Shown: positions 1-9,900 of the stretch, in pieces
Layout: every line of letters starts with the position of its first letter
Numbering within the stretch: the stretch's first letter is position 1
Assembly: GCA_003112755.1 (NCBI GenBank)
Contig: BFBT01000001.1
Location: 868,001-932,000, forward strand
Source of the DNA: Lawsonibacter asaccharolyticus
GTDB lineage: Bacteria > Bacillota > Clostridia > Oscillospirales > Oscillospiraceae
DNA length: 64,000 bases
Reading direction: 5' to 3'
The notes under the pieces: generated by a model
Told to the model about the DNA's origin: nothing
Databases searched by the model: none
Seen by the model: the letters and a program-made list of their open reading frames with translations, nothing else
Made by a program: the position numbers and the translations under genes

Positions 1-136
1 AGATCAGGCCGTCATAAAATCCCTTCTGGATCAGGTGGATGAAGTTGTTCACGGTGTTGGGCGCGATCTCGGGGTAGAGCTCTGCCTTGATAACGCCGCC
101 ATTTTCCATTTCAATGGTGATGATGGGATTGCTCAC
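1..136 (-). CDS. Cyclophilin-type peptidyl-prolyl cis-trans isomerase (N-terminal part; runs off the window)
   Basis: Only about 45 N-terminal codons are inside the window. The frame reads SNPIITIEMENGG then VIKAELYPEIAPNTVNNF, the usual opening beta strands and the APNTVxNF motif of cyclophilins that catalyse proline cis-trans isomerisation. The GTG at 136 is preferred because an AAAGGA ribosome site lies 10 bases upstream; an in-frame ATG at 145 sits only one base from that site. No signal peptide is visible, so a cytoplasmic enzyme is likely. The gene is co-oriented with smpB just upstream. Its length and catalytic core cannot be judged here. Confidence 0.85.
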   Translation of the reverse strand, partial: MSNPIITIEMENGGVIKAELYPEIAPNTVNNFIHLIQKGFYDGLI

Positions 137-171
137 TGGGATCATATCCTTTCTTATCCCCGCGGAGGGGG

Positions 172-633
172 TCATCGGTTTCGGCTCTTGATAGCCCGGT
201 CCATCTCCCGCTTGGCGTCCCGCGCTGCGGCGGAGTCACGCTTGTCATAGAGCTTTTTGCCCTTTGCCAGCCCCAGCTCCAGCTTGACCCGGGGGCCCCG
301 GAAGTAGATGGACAGAGGGATCAGGGAGTAGCCGTCCTGCTTGATGCGGGCAAACAGCCGCAGGATCTCCCGCTTGTGCATCAGCAGGCGGCGCTGGCGC
401 ATGGGGTCCTTGTTGAAGATGTTCCCCTTCTCATAGGGGCTGATGTGCATCCCGATCACGGACATCTCTCCGTCCTTGACGACGCAGAAGGAATCCTTCA
501 GGTTCACATGGCCCAGACGGATGGACTTGACCTCGGTGCCTGCCAGTTCGATCCCGGCTTCGTATTTATCCTCAATGAAGTAGTCGTGGTAGGCTTTGCT
601 GTTTTTAGCCACGACTTTGACGGAATCGGCCAC
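172..633 (-). CDS. smpB: SsrA-binding protein SmpB
   Basis: The 153-aa product is full length for SmpB, which binds tmRNA and brings it to stalled ribosomes for trans-translation. Family motifs are visible: NSKAYHDYFIEDKYEAGI near the N-terminus, GTEVKSIRLGHVNLKDSF near residues 33-50 and a basic C-terminal tail (KREMDRAIKSRNR) that enters the ribosome. The start is GTG, with GAGGAGG 7 bases upstream. tmRNA itself was not seen in the window. The gene lies just upstream of the cyclophilin and could be co-transcribed with it. Identification is secure. Confidence 0.97.
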   Translation of the reverse strand: MADSVKVVAKNSKAYHDYFIEDKYEAGIELAGTEVKSIRLGHVNLKDSFCVVKDGEMSVIGMHISPYEKGNIFNKDPMRQRRLLMHKREILRLFARIKQDGYSLIPLSIYFRGPRVKLELGLAKGKKLYDKRDSAAARDAKREMDRAIKSRNR

Positions 634-735
634 AGGAACACCTCCTCTCCATCTGCGCCTCCAAATACCTGGGGAGAATATAATGTACCACAGCCGTGGG
701 GAAAATACAAGTGAAATCTGTGAACAGAGGGCCTT

Positions 736-1548
736 TTATTTATCCTTTCCCTGCTTGTCCCGCACATAGATGTCGGTGTTGTTGTCACCCACCTGGCGCA
801 CATCCACTTCGAAGCGGTCCAGAGATTTGATCATCTTGCTCAGCTTGGAGAAGCCGTAGTTCCGGGGGTCAAAATCGGGCTGCTTCTTCATCAGCAGATT
901 GCTCAGCTTGCCCATCAGCGTGTAGCCGTCCTCATCACACAAGTTCTCTAGGGAGTCGGCGATCAGCTCCACCATGTCCTGAGGCACCGCGCTGGCGGCA
1001 GGAGCGGAAACCGCCTGCTGGGCCGCCTTCTTGCTGCTCTTCTTGGAGCTCTTCTGGGGAACGGATTCCTTCTCCTGCTGGGCCGCCTGCTGGGCTGCGG
1101 CCCGGATGACCTCGATGTAGACAAATTTGTCGCAGGCCACGATGAAAGGCTTGGGCGTTTTTTTCTCCCCCATGCCGTACACCTTCATCCCCGCCTCCCG
1201 CAGGCGGGTGGCCAGCCGGGTGAAGTCGGAGTCGCTGGACACCAGGACGAAGCCATCACAGTTGCCGGAGTAGAGGATGTCCATGGCGTCGATGATCATG
1301 GCCGAGTCGGTGGCGTTTTTTCCGGTGGTATAGCTGTACTGCTGGATGGGGGTAATGGCGGTCTCCAGCAGGATAGACTTCCAGGTGGACATGTTGGGAC
1401 TGGTCCAGTCGCCGTAGATGCGCTTGATGGTGGGGGTGCCGTAGACGGCCACCTCAGCCATCACATCCTTCATGGCGGTGCGGGAGGCGTTGTCCGCATC
1501 GATGAGCACGGCCAGCCTCAGGTCCTTCTCGCTGCTCTGGTCAGGCAT
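736..1548 (-). CDS. NYN-domain putative ribonuclease with C-terminal LOTUS/OST-HTH domain
   Basis: The 270-aa protein has an N-terminal NYN (PIN-like, LabA/DUF88) nuclease fold: LAVLIDADNAS at about residues 12-22 and the acidic VSSDSDFTRLATRLRE block at about 103-118 supply the metal-binding aspartates. A Lys/Ser/Ala-rich linker (about 165-190) joins it to a C-terminal OST-HTH/LOTUS module (DMVELIADSLENL to IYVRDKQ), which binds RNA in other systems. GGGAGGAG lies 7 bases from the ATG. The pairing suggests an RNA-directed endonuclease; the substrate is unknown. It stands between smpB and thiN with no clear operon partner. Confidence 0.85.
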   Translation of the reverse strand: MPDQSSEKDLRLAVLIDADNASRTAMKDVMAEVAVYGTPTIKRIYGDWTSPNMSTWKSILLETAITPIQQYSYTTGKNATDSAMIIDAMDILYSGNCDGFVLVSSDSDFTRLATRLREAGMKVYGMGEKKTPKPFIVACDKFVYIEVIRAAAQQAAQQEKESVPQKSSKKSSKKAAQQAVSAPAASAVPQDMVELIADSLENLCDEDGYTLMGKLSNLLMKKQPDFDPRNYGFSKLSKMIKSLDRFEVDVRQVGDNNTDIYVRDKQGKDK

Positions 1549-1601
1549 GGGGGAGCTCCTCCCTTATAACAAAATAGTATTTCATTGCAAATTGCTCCTT
1601 T

Positions 1602-2270
1602 TCAGTCGCTCCACAGGGTGGGAAGCAGGTCATCCAGGGTCCCCCGGTCCTCCCAGGCCACCAGAAGGGAGCCATCCTCCACGGAGATCCGGGCGGGCAG
1701 GCCCACGAACTCATTGCTGACCCCCAGGGGGAAGTCGCTGGTGAGCTCCGCGTGGTCCAGGGGGTATTTCAGACCCTCCAGGGTGACGCCCCGGGCAGTA
1801 CCGCCGGCGCAGAACACGGAGACGAAGCCCTCCATGGAGGCGGGGAAGGAGAGCGTCCCTTCGGTGACCACGGCTGCCGCCTCGCCTTCTCCCAGCAGAA
1901 CGCCCTGGGCCCCTTGGGCGGAGAGCCAGGAGAGCAGCTGAAGATTGGCCACCGTGTGGTCCAGACGCCCGCCCAGACAGCCCAGCAGCACAAAGCGTCG
2001 GTATCCCCGTTTCAGCCCCTGGCGCAGGGCGAAGCCGGTGTCCGTCTCGTCCTTGATCCTGGGGAGGCGGAGGACCTGGGGATGGTCTGGGACGGAGCCC
2101 AGCGAGTCGAAATCCCCTACTACAAGGCCGGGGTGGACGCCCAGCCGGGACAGGGTCTCATAGCCCTTGTCGGCCGCAATGACCAAGTCGCCAGGGACAG
2201 GCGTGAGGATGAAACCGGGGTCCAGGGGCATGGCCCCCACCACATAGCAGAGCGGTGCATCGTTTGTCAT
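1602..2270 (-). CDS. thiN: Thiamine pyrophosphokinase (thiamine diphosphokinase)
   Basis: This 222-aa enzyme transfers pyrophosphate from ATP to thiamine to give thiamine diphosphate, the cofactor needed by, among others, the transketolase encoded at 11-13 kb. The family motifs are clear: AADKGYETLSRLG, VVGDFDSLG and RIKDETDTGFAL (substrate/Mg sites), then LGCLGGRLDHTVANLQLL at about residues 115-135. Length matches the bacterial ThiN family. AAGGGAG lies 6 bases upstream of the ATG. It is probably transcribed alone from the promoter at 2365-2392. I see no TPP riboswitch in its leader. Confidence 0.93.
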   Translation of the reverse strand: MTNDAPLCYVVGAMPLDPGFILTPVPGDLVIAADKGYETLSRLGVHPGLVVGDFDSLGSVPDHPQVLRLPRIKDETDTGFALRQGLKRGYRRFVLLGCLGGRLDHTVANLQLLSWLSAQGAQGVLLGEGEAAAVVTEGTLSFPASMEGFVSVFCAGGTARGVTLEGLKYPLDHAELTSDFPLGVSNEFVGLPARISVEDGSLLVAWEDRGTLDDLLPTLWSD

Positions 2271-2364
2271 ATGGGTCTCCCTTCCGTGGACAGCAGAGCT
2301 GAGATGGGTGCCGGCCCCCAGGCAGGGATGGCGCTGGCAAGCTGAATGAGATCACGTTTTTTCT

Positions 2365-2392
2365 ATTATAACATAAAATTTCCCCTTGTGGA
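2365..2392 (-). promoter_or_regulatory. Predicted sigma-A promoter for thiN
   Basis: On the minus strand a consensus TATAAT (2365-2370) is preceded, after 16 bases, by TCCACA (2387-2392, 4 of 6 matches to -35). It leaves a leader of about 90 bases before thiN. The -35 is weak, so this is a moderate call. The surrounding gap 2271-2571 otherwise holds only hairpins. Confidence 0.45.
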
Positions 2393-2471
2393 GAAAAACA
2401 TATACAGAAGGGGCGGAGAAAAGGAAACAGAAGGACATGCGTCCCGCAGAGGAAGAACAAGGCTGGGTCAA

Positions 2472-2499
2472 AAAATACGGGGCGCACATCGTGCGCCCC
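2472..2499 (-). terminator. Rho-independent terminator of the heat-shock operon
   Basis: On the minus strand a perfect 9-bp stem GGGGCGCAC / GTGCGCCCC with a 3-base loop (2479-2499) is followed by GTATTTTTT. It lies downstream of the dnaJ stop, past the hairpin at 2522-2549, and is the likely end of the hrcA-dnaJ transcript. Confidence 0.7.
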
Positions 2500-2521
2500 G
2501 CAAGCTCCCGGCAACAGGGGT

Positions 2522-2549
2522 CCGGGGCGGCCCTGTACGGCCGCCCCGG
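2522..2549. repeat. GC-rich inverted repeat downstream of dnaJ
   Basis: CCGGGGCGGCC and GGCCGCCCCGG form a perfect 11-bp stem around a 6-base loop. It has no T-tract of its own. Hairpins of this kind recur in the window's intergenic gaps (for example 3864-3894), suggesting a dispersed element. Confidence 0.5.
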
Positions 2550-2571
2550 GCTCGCCGATTGAGATCCGAAC

Positions 2572-3732
2572 TTATTTTTTCCGTTTCCGCTTGTCAAAGA
2601 AGCCCTTGAGCCCCTCTTCCTCCTCCTGTGCAGGGATCTCCCCCATAGCGGCGGCGAAGGCCCTCAGGGCCTCCTTCTGCTCTCCATTCAACCCAGTGGG
2701 CACCGCCACCCGGACGGTGACGTACTGATCGCCCCGCCCGCGGCCCCGAAGCTCCGGGATGCCCTTTCCTCTCAGCCGGAAGGTGGTGCCGGTCTGAGTG
2801 CCGGCGGGCAGGTTGTACTTTACCTTTCCGTCAATGGTGGGGATCTCCAGCTCAGCCCCCATGGCCGCCTGGTAGAAGGAGATGGGCTGCTCATACAGCA
2901 CCGTGGTCCCGTCCCGCTGGAACTGGGGATGGGGCTGGATATGGACGCCTACGATCAAATCGCCGGCAGGACCGCCGTTCTTGCCTGCATTCCCCTGTCC
3001 GCGCAGAGAGACAGCCTGGCCGTCATCGATGCCGGCGGGGATGGTCACAGCGATGCGCTTCTGCTTCCTCACGCTGCCCGCCCCCCCGCAGGCCTTGCAG
3101 GGGCTGTGGATGATCTTGCCGGTCCCCCGGCACTTGGAGCAGGGCGCCGTACTGGTGAAGGCAAAGCCGCCCGCCCCCCGCTGGATGCGGACGGTCCCGG
3201 TGCCCCGGCAGTCAGGGCAGATCTCCGCTGTGGTCCCTGACTCACAGCCGGAGCCGTGGCAGGCGTCACACTCCTCGGTGCGGTTCAGGTTGATCTCCTT
3301 CTCGCAGCCGAAGGCGGCCTCCTCAAAGGTGATGGTGAGGCTGGCCCGCAGGCTCTCTCCCTTCTGGGGGCCATTGCGCCGGCCAGCGGAGGACCCGAAG
3401 CCCCCTCCGCCGAAGCCGCCGAAGAAGGAGCCGAACAGGTCGCCCAGGTCAATGTCTCCAAAGTCTCCAGTGAAGCCGCCCCCGCCAGCGCCGTAGTTGG
3501 GGTCCACCCCGGCGTGGCCAAACTGGTCATACCGGGCCCGCTTCTCCTTGTTGGACAGGATCTCGTAGGCCTCGTTGACCTCTTTGAACCTGGACTCCGC
3601 TTCTTTGTCCCCCGGGTTCATATCCGGGTGGTATTTTTTGGCTAGCTTCCGGTAGGCCTTTTTGATCTCTTCGTCAGAGGCCCCTTTGCTCACGCCCAGG
3701 ACCTCATAGTAGTCTCGCTTCTGTTCTGGCAT
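2572..3732 (-). CDS. dnaJ: Chaperone protein DnaJ
   Basis: The 386-aa product is a full type I (class A) J-protein, the co-chaperone that stimulates DnaK ATPase and delivers unfolded clients. Seen in order: J domain (1-70) with the HPD motif in [11 protein letters not shown]; a Gly/Phe-rich stretch (about 72-115); a zinc domain with four CxxCxGxG repeats ([32 protein letters not shown]); then the C-terminal client-binding domains ending in a Lys/Arg tail (FFDKRKRKK). It is the last gene of the heat-shock operon, 176 bases after dnaK, with a GC hairpin between them. Confidence 0.98.
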   Translation of the reverse strand: MPEQKRDYYEVLGVSKGASDEEIKKAYRKLAKKYHPDMNPGDKEAESRFKEVNEAYEILSNKEKRARYDQFGHAGVDPNYGAGGGGFTGDFGDIDLGDLFGSFFGGFGGGGFGSSAGRRNGPQKGESLRASLTITFEEAAFGCEKEINLNRTEECDACHGSGCESGTTAEICPDCRGTGTVRIQRGAGGFAFTSTAPCSKCRGTGKIIHSPCKACGGAGSVRKQKRIAVTIPAGIDDGQAVSLRGQGNAGKNGGPAGDLIVGVHIQPHPQFQRDGTTVLYEQPISFYQAAMGAELEIPTIDGKVKYNLPAGTQTGTTFRLRGKGIPELRGRGRGDQYVTVRVAVPTGLNGEQKEALRAFAAAMGEIPAQEEEEGLKGFFDKRKRKK

Positions 3733-3863
3733 AGTATCACCTCTATTCAGAGTGAAAAACGGAGCTGGGAAGGTGGAGATGAACTCCTGCCTCCCCAGTG
3801 AAACGGGGTGCTCATCTCTTCACTCGCCACACTTCGCTCTTCCCTCTTATGGAAACGCAAGGG

Positions 3864-3894
3864 CGCGCAGGCGGGGCGATGCCCCGCCCGCGCG
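3864..3894. repeat. GC-rich inverted repeat between dnaK and dnaJ
   Basis: GGCGGGGC / GCCCCGCC with a GAT loop, extended by flanking GCGCG-type pairs, forms a strong hairpin between dnaK and dnaJ. It has no T-tract, so it may tune relative expression or mRNA stability instead of terminating. That role is inferred. Confidence 0.45.
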
Positions 3895-3908
3895 GACCAT
3901 GAACGTTT

Positions 3909-5765
<1,857 letters not shown>

Positions 5766-5806
5766 AATTTCGTTCCTCCAATATGAAAAGATTTGTATTT
5801 ACAAGG

Positions 5807-5944
5807 TCAAAAGATGAAAGAGAGCAGATAAAAGACAAAAGAGAACAGGAAACACATGCTGGCCGTCAGAAACAGGGCGTAGACGGCCGGGTCCAGGCAG
5901 AGGCACTGCCGGCAGGCTTTTTTCCGGATCATGGGATCTCTCAC
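5807..5944 (-). CDS. Small single-pass membrane protein inside the heat-shock operon
   Basis: This 45-codon frame between grpE and dnaK starts at GTG 5942-5944, 8 bases after a strong GGAGGAG, and ends TGA at 5807-5809; an internal ATG (5930-5932) would give 41 residues. The product begins with a short basic, Cys-rich segment (IRKKACRQCLCLDP), followed by one hydrophobic helix of about 23 residues (ALFLTASMCFLFSF...) that runs to the C-terminus. I do not recognise a named family. The ideal ribosome site, the position in the CIRCE-controlled operon and the clear membrane segment argue that it is real. The CxxCxC could bind metal or be acylated, which is speculation. Confidence 0.6.
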   Translation of the reverse strand: MRDPMIRKKACRQCLCLDPAVYALFLTASMCFLFSFVFYLLSFIF

Positions 5945-5972
5945 TGAGCTGTCTCCTCCATTCTGTTTTTCG

Positions 5973-6533
5973 TCAGTTGGCGACCTTCACCATGGCAAAG
6001 CGGACCACCTTGTCTCCCAGCCTGAAGCCGGCCTGGAACACCTCGGCCACGGTATTTTCTCCAAAATTCTCATCTTCAATGTGCATTACCGCGTTGTGAA
6101 GGGCGGGGTCAAAGGGCTGTCCCAGGGCCTCGATCTCGGTGATGCCCAGCTTTTCCAGCACAGTCTTCAGCTGGTTCATGGTCATCTCCACGCCCTTTTT
6201 ATACGCCTCGTCTGCAGTCTCCTGCTTCAGGGCCCGTTCCAGATTGTCGTACACCGGGAGGAATGCCAGCGCGGCGTCCGCCTTGGCGTCGTTCCAGATG
6301 GCCTCCTTCTCCTTGGCAGTCCGCTTGCGGAAGTTGTCGTACTCCGCCGCCAGCCGGAGATATTTCTCCTCCTGCCGGGCCGCCTGGTCCTTCAGCGCCT
6401 CCAGCTCATCCATCAGAGGGTCGGTGGCCCCGGCCTCCGCTTCGGCCGGCTCCTCAGCCGCTTCCTTCGCGGCCGCCTCCTCCAGCTGATCGTCCAGCTC
6501 GGGGGGCGTCTTGTTCTTTTCTTTCTGACTCAT
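5973..6533 (-). CDS. grpE: Nucleotide exchange factor GrpE
   Basis: The 186-aa product is typical GrpE, which releases ADP from DnaK. An acidic, Ala/Glu-rich N-terminal tail (about 1-45) leads into the long dimerisation coil (AARQEEKYLRLAAEYDNF, then RKRTAKEKEA) and the C-terminal beta domain with the family signature (HNAVMHIEDENF, then VFQAGFRLGDKVVR, then VKVAN). It follows hrcA by 16 bases and precedes the small membrane-protein gene and dnaK. Control is through the CIRCE promoter upstream of hrcA. Confidence 0.98.
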   Translation of the reverse strand: MSQKEKNKTPPELDDQLEEAAAKEAAEEPAEAEAGATDPLMDELEALKDQAARQEEKYLRLAAEYDNFRKRTAKEKEAIWNDAKADAALAFLPVYDNLERALKQETADEAYKKGVEMTMNQLKTVLEKLGITEIEALGQPFDPALHNAVMHIEDENFGENTVAEVFQAGFRLGDKVVRFAMVKVAN

Positions 6534-6549
6534 GGGCTATCCTTTCCTC

Positions 6550-7617
6550 CTATTCCTGCGCCTGCCCGTCCCCGTCTCCGGAGGGGAGCTCTCCCTTGCC
6601 GAACATCCGGGTCAGGCTGTCGGCGAAGTAGGACAGGCGGGCGGTCACCTTTGCATAATCCATACGGGTGGGGCCCACCACACCAATGACGCCCCGCATA
6701 TTGTCGCCGATGTCATAGCTGGCCATCACCACGCTGGTGTCCTTCAGGGCCTCATTCACATTTTCCGGGCCGATAAGGATGTTCATGTTCCTGCCGCCGT
6801 CCAGGGCGACCGGCAGCTTGGATGCCTCCGACTCCTCTGAAAGATAGGTCATCAGCGGCTTAGCCTTGTCCAGGCTGTGATACTCCGGGTGCTCCAGCAG
6901 GTGGGTGATCCCGGCGGTGTGTACTGTCTTGCGGCTCTGCTCCTCCAGGATCTCCATGGCAAAGTCCACCACCAGGGAGATCATCTCAAAGGCACCTGGG
7001 GCGGAGTGGGCCTCCATCTTTTCCAGTGCCTCCAGCATCTCGGCCAGTTCCAGCCCCACAAAGGAGCTGTTGAGCACGGCGGAGAGCAGCTGGAGCTGAG
7101 TCTCGGACAGCTCTCCCGGCACCCGGATGATCTTGTTTTTCACCACGCTGGTGTCGGTCATCACCACCACGATGAAAGCGCCCTTCTCCACCATCAGCAG
7201 ATCGTACCGCTTCACTGTCACCCGCTCTGGGCCGGCCGCGATGGAGAACACCGGGTAGTCGCTGATCTGGGAGAGGACCTTGCCGGCCTGGTCGATGACC
7301 CGGTCCAGCTCCTCCATCTTCAGGTTCAGCGCTCTGTTGATCCGCTCCGTCTCCTGAAGGGTCAGCTGGTGCTGCCCCATCAACTCGTTGACATACAAAC
7401 GGTAACCTGCGGCGGAGGGGACCCGCCCGGCGGAGGTGTGAGGCTGTTCCAGCAGCCCCATCTCGGTCAGGTCTGCCATCTCATTGCGAATGGTGGCGGC
7501 GGACACATCCAATCCAGCCAGCTGGGCGATGGCCTTGGAGCCCACCGGCTCGGCGGTGTTGATATAGGTCTCCACGATGGCCCGCAGGACCCGCTTTTTC
7601 CGGTCGGTCAGTTCCAT
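6550..7617 (-). CDS. hrcA: Heat-inducible transcription repressor HrcA
   Basis: The 355-aa repressor binds CIRCE and needs GroEL for activity in other Firmicutes. The N-terminal winged helix carries LTDRKKRVLRAIVETYI and the recognition region SAATIRNEMADLTEMGLLEQ; the PHTSAGRVPSAAGYRLYV signature follows at about 65-85. ATG at 7617 was chosen over the longer frame because GAGGTGAG lies 6 bases upstream and homologues begin with this MELTDRK-like segment. It is the first gene of the operon and sits about 30 bases from CIRCE, so it should repress itself. Confidence 0.97.
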   Translation of the reverse strand: MELTDRKKRVLRAIVETYINTAEPVGSKAIAQLAGLDVSAATIRNEMADLTEMGLLEQPHTSAGRVPSAAGYRLYVNELMGQHQLTLQETERINRALNLKMEELDRVIDQAGKVLSQISDYPVFSIAAGPERVTVKRYDLLMVEKGAFIVVVMTDTSVVKNKIIRVPGELSETQLQLLSAVLNSSFVGLELAEMLEALEKMEAHSAPGAFEMISLVVDFAMEILEEQSRKTVHTAGITHLLEHPEYHSLDKAKPLMTYLSEESEASKLPVALDGGRNMNILIGPENVNEALKDTSVVMASYDIGDNMRGVIGVVGPTRMDYAKVTARLSYFADSLTRMFGKGELPSGDGDGQAQE

Positions 7618-7646
7618 TGCACGCTCACCTCGGTGTTTTTCTAATT

Positions 7647-7673
7647 TTAGCACTCATATTCCCCGAGTGCTAA
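7647..7673 (-). promoter_or_regulatory. CIRCE operator (HrcA binding site)
   Basis: The sequence is a perfect TTAGCACTC-N9-GAGTGCTAA inverted repeat, identical to the CIRCE consensus, placed just downstream of the predicted -10 of the hrcA promoter and upstream of the hrcA start. It should give HrcA-mediated repression of the whole operon. Confidence 0.97.
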
Positions 7674-7677
7674 CGAT

Positions 7678-7706
7678 AGAGTACCACCTGACCTCCAAAT
7701 TGTCAA
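7678..7706 (-). promoter_or_regulatory. Sigma-A promoter of hrcA-grpE-dnaK-dnaJ
   Basis: On the minus strand TTGACA (7701-7706) is a perfect -35, followed after 17 bases by TACTCT (7678-7683). CIRCE starts about 5 bases downstream of the -10, over the expected transcription start. Confidence 0.8.
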
Positions 7707-7740
7707 TAGTTACTTTATGAATTTATTTTGAACAAACGGA

Positions 7741-7778
7741 AGAAGCCCTCTGCGATCTGTTTTTTGCAGAGGGCTTCT
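7741..7778 (-). terminator. Probable terminator downstream of the MBL hydrolase gene
   Basis: AGAAGCCCTCTGC and GCAGAGGGCTTCT pair perfectly (13 bp) around a 12-base loop. On the minus strand the stem follows the MBL gene by about 45 bases and is followed by a T-rich stretch. Confidence 0.55.
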
Positions 7779-7823
7779 GAAATTGCTAATGAGTCCGTCC
7801 AAACATGGACGATATCCCGCTCC

Positions 7824-8672
7824 TTAAATACCCAGCCGCATTCCGCCGGTGAGGGGCTCCACCCGGTCCCCCAGCTCCTCCTTCAGCAGTGCAAAGGCGG
7901 CAGGACCAGTGCAGTGCCCCGTCCACAGGTGCTCCACACCCAGCTCCAGCAGCGCGGCGGCCACCTGGCGGACATAGTCCGGGGGACAGTTGAGCGCATT
8001 GGCCCCAGGACTGAGCATATGCAGGCCGCCCAGCAGGGCATAAACCCGCTGTCCCGGGAACTGGTCCAGCACGCCCTTCACGATGTTTACCACACCCCCA
8101 TGGCAGCAGGAGTTGAGCACCACCAGCCCCCGCCCGGTCTCCAGCACCATGGACTGCTCGTGGGAAAAGTCGTCGGGCAGGAACCGGTCCTCCCCCACCT
8201 TGCGCAGCAGATTGGGCTCCCGGCTGGCAAAGGGCCCGCCCCGGACGGTCTCCGGCGCCAGCCAGGCCCCGGGGCAGAGGGGGTACAGCCCATCCACCGG
8301 CACGAAGCGGTCCCGGAAGCCCTCCCAGATCTCCCGATGGATGCCCACAAATCTGGGGGAGCCTCCCGACTTGGAGTAGTAAGCCTCCCCCGCCTGGGGC
8401 CGTATATACACCGGGGCCCTGTCATTGAGGGCAAAAAAGGCCCGCAGGCCGTCGGCATGGTCGTAGTGTCCGTGGGACAGAGCCGCCAGTTCTACCCCAT
8501 CCAAGTCCACCCCCAGCTTTTGGGCATTGTCCGCAAACCGGCCGGAGGAGCCCGCATCCAGCAGAAAGCACCTGCCCCGGTACTCCAGGAAGAAGGACAG
8601 GCCGTGCTCCGCCTCCAGCCCCTCCCGGGCCGTATTTTCCATCAGGACCGTGATCCGCAGTTCCGGTGTCAT
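7824..8672 (-). CDS. MBL-fold metallohydrolase
   Basis: This 282-aa protein has the metallo-beta-lactamase metal site ALSHGHYDHADGL at about residues 64-76, preceded by CFLLDAGSSGRFADNA, and further His residues in VLNSCCHGGVVNIV and LLGGLHML. This arrangement matches the COG1237-type family (sometimes named after dihydropterin-aminobenzene-phosphate synthase); the substrate in bacteria is not established. A GGAGTGGAG ribosome site precedes the ATG. It lies downstream of the cysteine desulfurase gene on the same strand (53 bases), so the two may be one transcript. Confidence 0.85.
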   Translation of the reverse strand: MTPELRITVLMENTAREGLEAEHGLSFFLEYRGRCFLLDAGSSGRFADNAQKLGVDLDGVELAALSHGHYDHADGLRAFFALNDRAPVYIRPQAGEAYYSKSGGSPRFVGIHREIWEGFRDRFVPVDGLYPLCPGAWLAPETVRGGPFASREPNLLRKVGEDRFLPDDFSHEQSMVLETGRGLVVLNSCCHGGVVNIVKGVLDQFPGQRVYALLGGLHMLSPGANALNCPPDYVRQVAAALLELGVEHLWTGHCTGPAAFALLKEELGDRVEPLTGGMRLGI

Positions 8673-8725
8673 CCCGCTCCACTCCTTTATTCTTTATTTG
8701 TTTTCTTCTGTGTCTGACGCTCCCC

Positions 8726-9865
8726 TCAGGACAAACTGGTGAACAGCTGGGCCTGAGCCTCCTTCAGCCCCTGGACCAGGGCGTCCACGTCCTCCCGGGC
8801 GGTGTCGTAGGAGAAGCTGATCCGCAGTATGCCGTCCAGCTGGGGTTTGGGCAGCTTCAGGGCCGCGTACACATGGCTGGGCTTGCCCTTGTGGCAGGCG
8901 GAGCCGGAGGAGACATAGATCCCCCTGTCGCTGAGGAAGCGGAGCACCACCTCGCTCTTGTAGCCGGGCAGGGTGACAGGGAGGATGTGTGGGGCGGTCC
9001 CCGCCCCGATCAGCTCCAGCCCCGGCACCTGCTCCCGCAGGGTGCGGGCGGCGTAGTCCTTCAGTTCCCGCATGTGGGCCAGGTCCCGCTCCAGGCTGGC
9101 CCGCCCCGCCTCCACCGCGGCGGCAAAGGCGGCGGTCTGGGCCGTGGGCTCCGTGCCGGAGCGCAGTCCCTCCTCCTGTCCGCCCCCCCGGATCAGCGGC
9201 GGCAGCCTCAGCCCCCGGCGGATATACAGGGCCCCGATGCCCTTGGGAGCGTGGACCTTGTGCCCGCTCACCGCCAGGGTGTCCACCCCCAGCCCCTCCG
9301 GGGTGAAGGGGACCTTCAGAAAGCCCTGGACCGCGTCACAGTGGAGCAGGGCGGGGCAGCGGGCCGCACGGATGGCGCGGGCGGTCTCGGCCACCGGGAG
9401 GACGGTGCCCAGCTCGTTGTTCACCAGCATCATGGCCACCAGGATGGTGTCCGGGCGCAGGGCCGCCTCCACCTGCTCTGCCGTGATGATCCCTTGCTGG
9501 TCCGGCTGGAGCCAGGTGACCTCATAGCCCTGCCGTTCCAGCTCCCGGATGGGCTCCAGCACCGCGGCGTGTTCGATGGCGGTGGTGATGATGTGTTTTC
9601 CTTTCCGCCGGTTCTTCTCCACTGCGGCGGCAATGGCCCAGTTGTCCCCCTCAGTGCCGCAGGAGAGGAAGTACACTTCCTCCGGGCGGCAGCCCAGGCC
9701 GGCGGCCACTTGTGCCCGATGCTCCTTCAGCCGTCCCGACGCCTCCTGGCCGAAGGCGTACCGGGAGGATGGGTTGCCCCACTCCTCCGTCATGGCGGTC
9801 ACAGCCGCCTGAGCGGCCTCCGGCCGGGTCTGTGTGGTGGCGGCATTGTCCAGATAGTGAAACAT
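8726..9865 (-). CDS. Cysteine desulfurase (NifS/IscS-like, class V aminotransferase)
   Basis: The 379-aa PLP enzyme removes sulfur from cysteine for Fe-S clusters or thiolated RNA. It opens with YLDNAATTQ, contains TEGDNWAIAAA and a histidine in TTAIEHAAVLEP, the PLP lysine in VSGHKVHAPKG (about residue 199) and the catalytic cysteine in YVSSGSACHKGKPSHVY (about 320). No IscU-like scaffold is adjacent, so it is not an isc or suf operon; it resembles stand-alone NifS-like enzymes paired with tRNA thiolation in Firmicutes, although no thiI follows here. It is expressed from the promoter at 9901-9929. Confidence 0.93.
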   Translation of the reverse strand: MFHYLDNAATTQTRPEAAQAAVTAMTEEWGNPSSRYAFGQEASGRLKEHRAQVAAGLGCRPEEVYFLSCGTEGDNWAIAAAVEKNRRKGKHIITTAIEHAAVLEPIRELERQGYEVTWLQPDQQGIITAEQVEAALRPDTILVAMMLVNNELGTVLPVAETARAIRAARCPALLHCDAVQGFLKVPFTPEGLGVDTLAVSGHKVHAPKGIGALYIRRGLRLPPLIRGGGQEEGLRSGTEPTAQTAAFAAAVEAGRASLERDLAHMRELKDYAARTLREQVPGLELIGAGTAPHILPVTLPGYKSEVVLRFLSDRGIYVSSGSACHKGKPSHVYAALKLPKPQLDGILRISFSYDTAREDVDALVQGLKEAQAQLFTSLS

Positions 9866-9900
9866 GGTTCTGATTTCCCCCTGACGATCAAGTATTTTTC

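Noticed and set aside
2271..2364. TPP riboswitch in the thiN leader
   Set aside because: The leader has GC-rich pairs but lacks the conserved CUGAGA and ACCUGAU thi-box segments.
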